Source: Hamiltosporidium magnivora
Taxonomy: Eukaryota; Microsporidia; Dubosqiidae
Direction: 5' to 3'
Length of the DNA: 14,933 nucleotides
Assembly (NCBI GenBank): GCA_004325065.1
Contig: PITI01000307.1
Span: 1 to 14,933 of the forward strand
Shown: positions 1 to 8,717 of the stretch, piece by piece
How positions within the stretch are numbered: position 1 is the first letter of the stretch
How the letters are laid out: the number at the start of each line of letters is the position of its first letter
Program-made: the position numbers and the translations under genes
Notes under the pieces: generated by a model
Told to the model about the DNA's origin: nothing
The model's database searches: none
Seen by the model: the letters and a program-made list of their open reading frames with translations, nothing else

Positions 1-304
1 GGAAAGTGAAACAATAAATCTCGTTTGATTCATGTTAATATCAACACCGCTTAACATATTTTATAAAAAATAAATGTTAAAATAGTACTGATCAGCAATA
101 TAGAATGGAATATTTATCGGAAAATTAATAATTTTGGCATTGGAATAGAGGAATTTATAAAACAAAGGGTGTCTAAAAATTAAAATATTTAAGGAATAAC
201 CAGGATCTATTAAACATGAGATTTATTAGTGTGTAACAGTAAATAGTAAGTTAAATCTCTAATTTTTATTTTCTTAAATGATAAAACTGTTTTCATAATT
301 TGAT
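1..304. other. Spacer at left edge, no gene seen
   Basis: AT-rich sequence downstream of the minus-strand Med18-like gene. I found no reading frame, RNA gene or repeat here that I could support. The Med18-like transcript presumably ends in this stretch, but no distinct polyadenylation signal stands out in such AT-rich sequence. Confidence 0.6.
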
Positions 305-898
305 TTATTTTTTAAAGAAATTTACGGGCGGTTTTTGCAAATTAATATATTTTTTAAGATTAATTGATTCGGAAAAAACCAAATTCTCTCCTTCTTCTGA
401 AGTCTGTGCAAAAGTATAAATTTTAACAAAGAATGTCTCACACGAATTGAACAATGAATTATCAATTTCATTAGTCATATAATTACGAATGAAATTTTCC
501 ATAAAAGCTTCGTTAATTATTATATCGCTATTTGTTATACTATGTACGGTTACTTCAATATGAATATTGTCTTTCACATATTCAATTCCCTCTACAAAAA
601 GTTTTTTTTCCTGTTTAAAATTTGCTAAATTTAAAAAAGAAATTGTATCTTCACAGTTCAAAACTTCACTTCGATTTATTTTATTTATAATTGTTTTTAG
701 TGTCTTTGTCGGATCTGGTTCGTTTTTGTAAATTAAGAAATTTGAATTACTACACGATTGTAAAATAATTTTATGATCTTTTGATTTCAGATATGTATCG
801 ATTCTGGCTATTTTTTGAGGTATAAAATTTTTATACGATAGTATCATATGCAGATGCTTTAGTTGTGTGGTCATACCATACAAGGAACACTCATACAT
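305..898 (-). CDS. MED18: Mediator head module subunit Med18-like protein (197 aa)
   Basis: Probable Med18 (Srb5), which with Med20 forms the movable jaw of the Mediator head and helps pass regulator signals to RNA polymerase II in the nucleus. By eye it follows the family along its length: an N-terminal MYECSLYG block like the family's EYxLxG start, a central block around NCEDTISFLNLANF followed by a K-FVEGI segment (family: NC-D-IATSENL-DFL then F-x-KG), and a C-terminal strand with VKIYTFAQTSEEGEN then a short LKKYINLQK helix (family: VELSVVA...G...L...LKPLVHLEK). Length is near the roughly 210 aa of animal Med18. The frame opens further upstream via TTG at 919, but the first ATG is at 898, it gives the conserved N-terminus, and it lies 4 bases after a CCC element. 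Head-to-head with SRP54. The call rests on patterns recalled by eye; other Med18/Med20-like folds are the alternative. Confidence 0.6.
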   Translation of the reverse strand: MYECSLYGMTTQLKHLHMILSYKNFIPQKIARIDTYLKSKDHKIILQSCSNSNFLIYKNEPDPTKTLKTIINKINRSEVLNCEDTISFLNLANFKQEKKLFVEGIEYVKDNIHIEVTVHSITNSDIIINEAFMENFIRNYMTNEIDNSLFNSCETFFVKIYTFAQTSEEGENLVFSESINLKKYINLQKPPVNFFKK

Positions 899-900
899 AC

Positions 901-906
901 AAGGGT
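901..906 (-). promoter_or_regulatory. ACCCTT initiator-like element of the Med18-like gene
   Basis: On the minus strand the sequence reads GACCCTTGTATG, so the ACCCTT block ends 2 bases before the chosen ATG. All four genes of the window carry the same kind of C-run just before the start. CCC-like motifs next to the start codon are known as microsporidian promoter elements, and transcripts there often have almost no 5' leader. The element supports starting at 898 rather than at the upstream TTG. Confidence 0.6.
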
Positions 907-1120
907 CATTTTTATTCAAATATATTTTTTAAATTCAAAAAATGCTTCTGAAGCGGATTTTTATGTTTCAAAATATTTGATGAATACTTCAGATTTCAAT
1001 GAAAATTAAAATTACAAATAATTTTTTTGTGTTTCGTTTATTTTATTAAATATTTCTTTCTTATCTGAATTTTTTTATTTGTCCATTTTTTAAAACATTG
1101 CAATAAATAAAGCTAGAAGA

Positions 1121-1127
1121 ACCCCTT
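1121..1127 (+). promoter_or_regulatory. ACCCCTT initiator-like element of SRP54
   Basis: The sequence GAACCCCTTCGA directly precedes the SRP54 ATG, with the C-run ending 5 bases before it. It is nearly identical to GAACCCTTC before the ATG at 6584, which makes chance unlikely in such AT-rich spacers. Confidence 0.65.
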
Positions 1128-1130
1128 CGA

Positions 1131-2543
1131 ATGATTTTTGATTTAGGAAAATCCATTGCTTCGTCTCTAAATTCACTTTTAAAAACACAAGTAACTGATT
1201 CTAAAATAGAAGCAACATTACATGATATCTGTAATCAACTTCTTTCTTCAAATGTCAGTCCAAAATACGTAGATGTTTTAAAACAAAATATTCGTGCAAA
1301 TGTATTTTCTAAAGAAATACCAGCTGGTGTTAATAAAGGAAAACTTGTCTACAATGCAGTTTACGATGAACTTTTAAAAATGTTGGATCCAAAAAGTGCG
1401 CCAATAAAACTTGAAAGAAATAAAACTAATGTGGTAGTTTTCGTTGGATTACAAGGAAGTGGGAAAACTACAACAGTCTGTAAATATGCCAACTATTATA
1501 AAAAGAAAGGATTTAAAACAGGAATCGTATGTGCAGACACATTTAGGGCAGGAGCCTTTGATCAGATCAAACAAAATGCTTTGAAAATAAAAGTTCCATA
1601 TTTTGGAAGTTCAGATCCCGATCCTGTGAAAGTTGCAGTTGAAGGTTTTGAAAGGTTTAAAAAAGACAAATTTGATTTGATTATAATTGATACGAGCGGT
1701 AGACACACACAGGAAAGAGAATTGTTTCAGGAAATGAAAAATATTATTACTAAAGTCACACCAACTAAAATTGTATTAATTTGTGATGCAGGTATTGGAC
1801 AGTCAGCTGAAATACAAGCCATCGGATTTAAAAATGAGGTAGATGTTGGTTCAATAATTATAACTAAGTTAGATGGTGCCAAAAATGGTGGTGGGGCACT
1901 TAGCTCAGTAGCTAGTACAGGGTGTCCTATTGAATTTGTAGGTATCGGTGAAAATATGGATGATATTGAATCTTTTGATGCAGAACGTTTTATAAATAAA
2001 ATGTTTGGATTAGGTGATGTAGAAGGTTTGGTAGAAACTGTAAAAAAATTAAATATTGATGAAAAAGAAATGATGAAAAAAATAGGAAGCGGTAATTTTA
2101 CACTAGGAGACTATTATGATATATTTCAACAAATTATGAGTTTAGGACCGATGAGTAAGATGCTATCAATGATACCTGGTTTTTCTAATGTGCCTATTCC
2201 AGATGAAAAGGATTTTAGAAAAATGATTTATATTTTTGATTCTTTGACAGAAAAGGAATTAAATAGCGATGGAAGCTTTTTTGAGAAGCAACCTTCTAGG
2301 ATTTTTAGAATAGCAAAGGGAAGTGGAACATCCGTTGAAAATGTACAAAATTTTTTTGTTCAATTTAAAACAATAAATTCTGTTATGAAGAAAGTAGGTA
2401 ATAATCCTGGAATGATGGATTTGTTTAATATGGACCCAACAAAAATGACAACAACACAAAAAGCCAAACTAAGACAAAAAGCGAATGGTGTTCTACCTAA
2501 GGACATGGTAGATCAACTTAATATGTTTCTTGGTAAAAATTAA
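1131..2543 (+). CDS. SRP54: Signal recognition particle 54 kDa subunit (SRP54 GTPase), 470 aa
   Basis: SRP54 binds signal peptides as they leave the ribosome, binds SRP RNA, and through a GTPase cycle with the SRP receptor delivers ribosomes to the ER membrane. Domain order is intact: helical N domain (about 1-95), G domain (about 96-300) and methionine-rich M domain (about 323-440). Visible motifs are the P-loop GLQGSGKTTT (106-115), DTFRAGAFDQ (136-145), DTSGRH (187-192) and TKLDGAKNGGG (from 245). The M domain shows FTLGDYYDIFQQIM and SMIPGF, where the signal-peptide groove forms, and the SRP RNA-binding stretch RIFRIAKGSGTS (390-401), the usual RIARGSG with one residue shifted to K. At 470 aa it lacks part of the C-terminal tail of animal and yeast forms (about 500-540 aa), as expected in a reduced genome. 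The start is the first ATG, next to a C-rich element. No intron is needed. Confidence 0.96.
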   Translation: MIFDLGKSIASSLNSLLKTQVTDSKIEATLHDICNQLLSSNVSPKYVDVLKQNIRANVFSKEIPAGVNKGKLVYNAVYDELLKMLDPKSAPIKLERNKTNVVVFVGLQGSGKTTTVCKYANYYKKKGFKTGIVCADTFRAGAFDQIKQNALKIKVPYFGSSDPDPVKVAVEGFERFKKDKFDLIIIDTSGRHTQERELFQEMKNIITKVTPTKIVLICDAGIGQSAEIQAIGFKNEVDVGSIIITKLDGAKNGGGALSSVASTGCPIEFVGIGENMDDIESFDAERFINKMFGLGDVEGLVETVKKLNIDEKEMMKKIGSGNFTLGDYYDIFQQIMSLGPMSKMLSMIPGFSNVPIPDEKDFRKMIYIFDSLTEKELNSDGSFFEKQPSRIFRIAKGSGTSVENVQNFFVQFKTINSVMKKVGNNPGMMDLFNMDPTKMTTTQKAKLRQKANGVLPKDMVDQLNMFLGKN

Positions 2544-4823
2544 AAATACTTGTTTTAAATGTTTTATGTTTTGAATTAAGATTTTTAGTCGTTTTTTTGC
2601 AAAAAAAATTTATTACCAGTTTTTTTTATTTGTTTAATGCTATATCATTCCAATTTAATTTGCTCTGTTTTAGAATAAAATTATTTCTAAAATTAGATTT
2701 ATTAAGAGCTTCTATTCATATCTTTACAATAAATTTCAATTCTTTGATGCTGTTAGGTTCCAAAAAAACTACTGATTGGTTTACTTGTATGACTATGGCA
2801 TGTTTTTATTGTGTATCCGAATTAGTATAGCTTTCATATATACCCCTCAGAGACCTTCGGCATTAAATGGGAACTACTGATCTTTGTACGTCGAAAGATG
2901 TCTCTATATTTTATCTTTTATAGACCGCATATATTTTCCTCTGTTATTCCGTATTTTAAGGTAATCTATTGGATGTCTTATGTTATTAGATAGCAAATTA
3001 ACCAGAATGTTTGTATTCAGATTGTTTATTCAACAAAACATATACACAAAATATTAAATGAAGATTTAAATTTTATTTTTTAAATTTCTTTTAGTCGTAC
3101 CGAAATAGAATTATTATTATGAGAAATTATGATTTCTATACCAAAGGCTTTTATTTTTCATTAATCTTATAATATCAGATCCATTATCTCATAGTTCATC
3201 ATTAAATTTTATTTTGTTTTAAAATATACTTTTACATACACAGATTGAAAAATTTACACAATGAAATTATTCCTAATTCACTTTATAGACTTTTAATTTT
3301 AAGTAAATAAATCCATATCAAATATTACTTCCAAAAACTGGTACATTAAATCCTAAGAATTATTCTATAAATAGCCAAATATTTTCAATATTAACATATT
3401 AGGGCATTTATCAGCAACCCAAAATACCTTATTTCATTCCTATGTATTAGATATTTGTTTTCGACTGGCTTGATATGATTTATCCAAATCATTTTATATT
3501 ATCCTAAATTAACTTATTCTTTCTGGTTTTCAAAATTAGGAATACATTATTTACATTTCTCTGTTTGATAAACTTTTAGTTCGATGCCAATTTTTTTTTT
3601 AAAATTTTGTTATGTTATCTATTTGACTTATATGGATTATTTTGATGTCAAATAAGTGTAAAAATTACTATCGCATTAGACATTCTTGCACTTATTTAAA
3701 TGCTTTATATATTCATGATAATTTAAAATATTAATGATATAATTGTTTCAAATCAACTGTGAAGGTCTTTTAAACGTAATTTCGCTATAAACATGGATGC
3801 TCATTGAACATTGGTCTAAAATATTCAATTTTAGTACAAAGTTATGTTTTTTTCGGGATTTAACCTAGTAAAACAATCTATTTTTTCCAGAATACCTACA
3901 ATTAGAATGTCAAATAACCTCTAAATTATTAATTAAATTGAATAGAGTTCTTATATTTAGTGTATTTCGGCGCATTTCACAGCCTTTGACAGGAGCTTTT
4001 TTGCATCCTTTTAGATGAGCTATATACAGTGCACTCCTTACTTTTTATTCACCCAAATATTTTTTTAAGATTTAAACTTTTGAGAATTAGAGCATTTTGC
4101 TAAAAATTCGCTATATCATCAGCCGATTTTAGCCTAATTTTATAAAAATTGCTACCTTTATAATTAAATACCAATCCTAGTCTTGTTACAAGAAGCTTTG
4201 GATTTTCAAACAAAACCAATAATTTGCTCTTACAATTTTTATACATATTTCTTTCTTATTAGTTCATTTGAGGTTTAGCTCAGTAAATCTATACAACTTT
4301 CAGATAAAAGATATTAAAGTCATTTTTCTTACAAAATATTACTAAAAAATCACTGCAGTGTTTTTCAAACAATATTGATAGATCAAATTATATTTCAATT
4401 TTTTTATTAAAATTTTTATATCCGATGACCTATTTAGGTTTAAATTGATTTTATCATGATAAGATGAACTGTTTACTGCCGAATTATTGATTCTATACAT
4501 TACTTTTAAGTTTTGACAATATTCTATATCTAGAAAAACAAAATCTACTCTTTTTATATTTTTTTAAGGCATATTAGAGTATAAAGATTAAGTTCTAAAG
4601 CAGTCGACCAATCAGAAACTTAAACACACAATTTTCGTCGCTAACTTAAAATACATACAATAGCAATCTTTTCCCTTAAATAATACCTGGCCTTCTATTT
4701 AGAAATATACGGAATGACAAATAGTTAAATTTTTCCTAGTATTGCGAACTTCTAGAATTTGAGCTCTAAAATATCATAATGATATTTATTGAGAGTCGAA
4801 TTTTATCTTAAAGCAATTTGAGG

Positions 4824-5012
4824 ATGATAATTAGAACTATAAATATGATATTTATAATTGCATCAAAAGGAAAAGGTGTAGCTTACGATATATATAGTGC
4901 AGGAATGTATGATTGCATATCATATGCGACAGTTTCTCGCTTTTGGCCAAATAGTAGGGCAATAAACATTTTTTGCTATAATTTATCATATGCTGTTTTA
5001 AAAAATTTATAA
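4824..5012 (+). other. Short open frame, 62 codons, doubtful
   Basis: An ATG-initiated frame in the middle of a spacer. It lacks the ACCC element seen before every convincing gene here. Part of it, ISYATVSRFWPNSRA, looks a little like the recognition helix of a transposase helix-turn-helix, but this is too short to call. It could be a chance frame or a transposon remnant. Confidence 0.15.
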
Positions 5013-6304
5013 TCTCATTCATGATATTAATATAGAAACATTTTAAAAAATATTCGCATATTTGAACCGCTTCATATTTTATAATAGTAGGTTTTATAAT
5101 TCAGATTGCTGAACACATAATATTTTCAATATTTACTTGAAAAAAGCACTTTTATTTTATTGTAAATGATACACAAATCATTTTTTATTGTTAAACTTTA
5201 AAGTGAATTTTTTTATCAAATATAAGCTTTCTCAAAAAAAAAATAGAGATACTTTTAGAATATAAATTTATGGTTAAGTATAAGACTTAGGATTATATAA
5301 ATTATATTTACGCCTTCATGTTAATAAAAAAACATATGTTGCCTGTATAATATGCTTATTGTAATTGACGAAGTTACATGAGAATATGCACACTTATTTG
5401 TAGTTTTTTAGTAAAAATAAAATACGTATCTATTATTTTCACAAATATTTATAATCGAGTTTAACTAATATTCCACCTTATCCTTTCTGTGATTTCATAG
5501 TTTTAATCAAAATATACTCTCGAGTGCAATTATAAATAGTAAAAAATGAGAATTTGTTCTCTGAAAAAATGATAATTTATACTTTCTTACTTTAATTTAA
5601 CTTATTTCCTTTTCAGTCTAATTATCTCCTAATTTCTGAGTATATATAGCAAATTAACGTTCAAATATATTATTCCACCATCAATAAGCTATGTATAGCT
5701 TTTTGTAGACATTATAATATAGAATGTCATAATACAATAAAAAAAATATGATTTCTTTTATTTTTGTTGGATTTAAATAGTTATTTATACTTCGTAATGA
5801 AATCAGCCGGTTTTTTTAGGAATAATCGATAAATAAGAGTTTTCCTTCTTTCAATAATATACATTTATATGCAGAAGAACAGATGAAGAAAAAGATGGTT
5901 TATTTAGTGAGAATACGATGAAAAGTAAGAATTCAGGTATTCCTATTTTCTATGACATTTAAAAGTATCTTGATTTTGTTATTACCGAGAGAAGCCATAA
6001 AAATTAGGCTTTACCCGTCTTTTTTCATTATTTTATCTCTCTTTTGATCTTATCAGTGTTCTTGTACTATTTTTCGCTTCCATTTTTTTTCAATTTTTAT
6101 TAAATGTAAACCCGTCTGCTATTAAAAATGTAAAATCAAATATTTAAGATTATAATTTGTAATTTGTGCATTATATTTTCTTCAGTAAAATAAATTCAAA
6201 AATTTCAAAGAAAAGGTAATTTATTTAAACTTTCTTATTCCATTCCTCTTTCAACTCTCGGTTTCGAGAATGAAAAAATGGATTTTTTCAATTTCTTATA
6301 TTTA

Positions 6305-6460
6305 TTTGTTGTAACACAGGATTATAGAAGATTTATCTATAGATTCGGTGTAGTTTATATCCCACCAAAATGTAAACAATGATTTTCACACCAATTTCAC
6401 AGACTTATTACCAAGCAGATAGTTTTGAATGTGGTTATCCTGCCACCCCTTCCCCAATTT
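6305..6460 (-). pseudogene. Possible decayed coding fragment beside the C-rich island
   Basis: Read on the minus strand from 6460, 52 codons run to a TAA at 6302-6304 with a single in-frame TGA. The composition is protein-like for such AT-rich DNA, with three tryptophans (GKGWQDNH, FTFWWDIN). No start codon or family was recognised. It may be a chance frame created by the local GC-richer patch. Confidence 0.2.
6444..6455 (+). promoter_or_regulatory. C-rich island CACCCCTTCCCC upstream of the 360-aa gene
   Basis: Two C4 runs separated by TT, standing out in otherwise AT-rich sequence about 130 bases before the ATG at 6584. It could be an upstream promoter element of that gene or a leftover initiator element of a lost gene. 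No ATG follows it closely on the plus strand. Confidence 0.25.
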
Positions 6461-6576
6461 ATTTTTTTTTAAAAAAATTCAAAAATATTTTCAAACAAAT
6501 ATTTATAAAACAGTTTTGAATTTTTCTATAAAAGTTGTCACAATCAAAAAAAAATAAAAAATAATTCTAAAGTTGA

Positions 6577-6582
6577 ACCCTT
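6577..6582 (+). promoter_or_regulatory. ACCCTT initiator-like element of the 360-aa gene
   Basis: GAACCCTTC directly abuts the ATG at 6584, with the C-run ending 3 bases before it. It shares GAACCC and CTTC with the SRP54 element and fixes the start of the gene. Confidence 0.65.
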
Positions 6583-6583
6583 C

Positions 6584-7666
6584 ATGACAAAAATAAGTGG
6601 TGTTAAAATAGAAGAAAAACAAATATACCTACTTTCCGAGTCACAGGACAATGAATCTGTATGGGTAACAGCAAAGAAATTTTCATTGGATATTATAAAT
6701 GAGTATTTCAACAAAACATATGCAGAAATATCACAGATTATAAAAAATATGAATTCAGATATAAGTGAAGGGATTAAAGGCGATGACACAGATATATTGA
6801 CTGACAAATTAACAATTCAAGATGAGTATGAACAACTTGCGAATGACGAAGTAGATATTCTTGGAAAACGAGACGAGTCTGGTCGAATGACATTAAAAAT
6901 TAAGCAAGAGCAACCATATACAGTTTCTAGTCAAAATATTGATGAAGAAAAAGAATTTTGTATTGAAAGTGTAAATAGCGACGAAGAAGAATTTCTAGAA
7001 AATCTTTCTGATGATTTCCGGTCATTTAGAAATAGAAAAAATGTCTTAAAAAACAATCAGACCGAACAATCTTCTATTTGTAATACCGACACTTCTGAAA
7101 ATATTTCTGATTTTAATAATATTAAAACTCCATTTCTTTTTGGACATTTATCAGGAGATTCTGTCATGTCTGATCTTACAAAATATGGATCTGCTAATCA
7201 AAGTACTACTTTGTCCAATAAAAAACCAACAGTTGAAAAAACAAATAATTATAATTTTAACAAAAAAAAAGTAAAAACTTCAAACAGTAAAAATTCAGAA
7301 AAGGTTAAAAAAGTAAAAATAACTTCTTCAAAAGAAAACAAAGATATTCAAATTTATAAAAAAAATGAAGACAGTGAAATCGATATCTATGATAATTTTA
7401 TATTTACGCGTAAAAAAAATGTTAGAAATATTAAATTTTATACTGGTGTGTGGTTTAATCCAAATGAAAACAGAAAAAGAATTTCTTTAAAATTTGTAAA
7501 AATTCCAAATAAAAAAAGTATTTTGAGAGCCAATCAAACACTGTTTCAAACAGGAAAAGTTAAAAAACAAATCGATGACAGTAATGATATATTTATATCA
7601 AGACAAGGAAAAAGAATTGATGGACTTAGTCTTTTAGGACTATTAGAAGAAAGTGAGGAGGAATAG
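6584..7666 (+). CDS. Charged, probably nuclear protein with chromo-like N-terminus; family not identified (360 aa)
   Basis: Not confidently recognised. Residues 3-46 pattern like a chromo or chromo shadow domain: a strand IYLLSES, a turn DNESVWV comparable to the E-D-N-T-W-E-P turn of chromodomains, then a helix IINEYFNKTY comparable to the LIxEF or VIxFYE helix. The tryptophan that forms the methyl-lysine cage in chromodomains (after the YLL strand) is replaced by serine, so methyl-lysine reading is doubtful. Residues about 118-145 are acidic, about 226-252 lysine-rich with nuclear-localisation character, and the middle is low complexity. Residues 277-290 (KKNVRNIKFYTGVW) keep the R and W spacing and basic lead of the CENP-C motif, though its usual proline is missing. 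The C-terminus ends LLGLLEESEEE. No membrane segment or signal peptide. The start is fixed by the adjacent ACCCTT. A chromatin or kinetochore role is inference; that the gene is real is well supported by length, purine-rich coding strand and promoter element. Confidence 0.85.
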   Translation: MTKISGVKIEEKQIYLLSESQDNESVWVTAKKFSLDIINEYFNKTYAEISQIIKNMNSDISEGIKGDDTDILTDKLTIQDEYEQLANDEVDILGKRDESGRMTLKIKQEQPYTVSSQNIDEEKEFCIESVNSDEEEFLENLSDDFRSFRNRKNVLKNNQTEQSSICNTDTSENISDFNNIKTPFLFGHLSGDSVMSDLTKYGSANQSTTLSNKKPTVEKTNNYNFNKKKVKTSNSKNSEKVKKVKITSSKENKDIQIYKKNEDSEIDIYDNFIFTRKKNVRNIKFYTGVWFNPNENRKRISLKFVKIPNKKSILRANQTLFQTGKVKKQIDDSNDIFISRQGKRIDGLSLLGLLEESEEE

Positions 7667-7781
7667 GATATATATTACCTATGTTATTGTTTTAGTCTAT
7701 TTTTTTTGATAAAGTTTTTTTTACTTTTTTTCTCTTTTTCTTTTTAAAATTTTAAGCTTATTTACGTAGAATTTTTGATTA

Positions 7782-7917
7782 TTTTTTCTATAAATGAGTT
7801 TAAATCTTCAGATTATTCAAAAGATTGGGTATATTTACTTTTTTTATCGTTTTTTCTATAAATGAGTTTAAATCTTCAGATTATTCAAAAGATTGAGTTG
7901 TTTTACTTTTTTATCGT
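7782..7917. repeat. Tandem duplication, 68-bp unit, two copies
   Basis: Copy one starts at 7782 and copy two at 7850, both beginning TTTTTTCTATAAATGAG and continuing through AATCTTCAGATTATTCAAAAGATTG. The first 46 bases or so are identical and only the last third differs by a few substitutions and a T-run length change, so the duplication is recent. A diverged single copy (AAATCTTCATACTTCAAAAGATT) is seen near 13064. Confidence 0.95.
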
Positions 7918-8383
7918 TTTATTTATAACTATTTTGAGATTGATATAATATTAAAGAGTAAAAAATTTTATTGATTTTCATATTAATTTAAGTAATTCTA
8001 ATTATAGGATGCTCTCTTACTAATTACAAATATTGCTTGAATTATCACAACTTTTAATATTATTTGATCTCGGATGTATCTATAGTTCATATTTAATACT
8101 TTGTGTTCAAACAAAAATATTTTTCACTCATTCATAGTATAAATAAAAATAATATAAAATATAAAACGATTCTGATTCATAGAATATTAGATAATAAAAT
8201 ATTTTTAATGATTTGATTTACAGTATGGTTATAATAGAAGAAAGGATTTTTATCAGAACTTATATTCTCATATTACTTCGGATTAAGCAGTATAATTATT
8301 TCCTACGTTATTAGAAATATCCTAGGTTATAAATCAAAAAATTTGTATGAGATATTCAATATAAACAGATATGTTTTACTTTT

Positions 8384-8668
8384 TATTGCTTACTTATTCA
8401 ATTCCTGTTTTACCTCTCGGTCCCAAGGATTATTTTTTTTATTGCTGACTTATTAAATTCCTGTTTTACCTCTCGGTCTCAAGGATTGTTTTTTTATTGC
8501 TTACTTATTCAATTCCTGTTTTACCTCTCGGTCCCAATGATTATTTTTCTTATTGCTGACTTATTAAATTCCTGTTTTACCTCTCGGTCTCAAGGATTGT
8601 TTTTTTTATTACTGACTTAGTCATTCATTTCTCTTTTACCTCTCGGTGTCGAGGATTGTTTTTTACTT
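8384..8668. repeat. Satellite-like array, five units of about 56 bp in alternating pairs
   Basis: Five units share the core TTTTACCTCTCGGT, with CTCGGT at 8416, 8472, 8527, 8583 and 8642, giving spacings of 56, 55, 56 and 59. Units 1 and 3 share TACTTATTCAATTCC and TCCCAA; units 2 and 4 share GACTTATTAAATTCC and TCTCAAGGATTG. The array therefore grew as about 111-bp dimers. Unit 5 is the most diverged. A single related copy sits at about 6240-6275 (CTCTCGGTTTCGAGAATG). Most units can form a small hairpin around the core. Confidence 0.92.
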
Positions 8669-8683
8669 AAGTATTGTGATTAG

Positions 8684-8717
8684 TTCCACTTCGGAATCGA
8701 GTGACTATTAGGTGGAA
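8684..8717. repeat. Small inverted repeat next to the satellite array
   Basis: TTCCAC at 8684-8689 is complementary to GTGGAA at 8712-8717, closing a 22-base loop. An alternative inner hairpin pairs CACTTCG with CGAGTG around a GAAT loop, with one bulged T. It lies just after the last satellite unit. No RNA family was recognised. Confidence 0.4.

Larger units (their letters stand above)
899..1130. promoter_or_regulatory. Shared divergent promoter region of Med18-like gene and SRP54
   Basis: These 232 bases separate two genes transcribed away from each other, so the promoters of both must lie here or overlap it. Each end carries a C-rich block beside the ATG and the interior is AT-rich. I see no other clear regulatory site. 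Confidence 0.5.
2544..6583. other. 4 kb spacer between SRP54 and the 360-aa gene
   Basis: No intact gene is supported. The stretch is very AT-rich with stops in all frames. Weak coding-like traces are: a minus-strand frame across about 2590-2830 broken by stop codons; a 62-codon ATG frame at 4824-5012; a plus-strand frame at 5922-6122 broken by TGA at 6045 with a hydrophobic start; and a minus-strand frame at 6305-6460 broken by one TGA. A slightly GC-richer patch near 2840-2900 holds CCCC followed about 20 bases later by ATG, but that frame closes after 18 codons. The pattern suggests old decayed genes or mobile elements. I could not assign any to a family. Confidence 0.5.

Noticed and set aside
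899..919. TTG-initiated N-terminal extension of the Med18-like protein (seven codons)
   Set aside because: It would run through the ACCCTT element; the ATG at 898 gives the family-like N-terminus.
2259..2459. Minus-strand open frame inside SRP54
   Set aside because: It lies wholly within the well-supported M domain of SRP54 on the other strand and has no family features.
2597..2830. Plus-strand open frame after SRP54
   Set aside because: It begins with TTG rather than ATG, lacks an ACCC element, and its first half is the hydrophobic F/L/I-rich translation expected from T-rich DNA.
3575..3592. AGTTCGATGCC, like a tRNA T-loop
   Set aside because: No acceptor stem, D arm or anticodon arm could be built upstream.
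6544..6807. Minus-strand open frame overlapping the start of the 360-aa gene
   Set aside because: It is antisense to a gene with a good promoter element and purine-rich coding strand, and reads as a shadow.
8416..8660. Pol III B-box or tRNA-derived repeat (CGGT-TCGAGGATT wording)
   Set aside because: Only unit 5 and the lone copy resemble the B-box, no A-box lies at a suitable distance, and the tRNA fold is absent.
8384..8668. CRISPR array
   Set aside because: Units are contiguous with no unique spacers, vary between copies, and the genome is eukaryotic; it is a tandem satellite.
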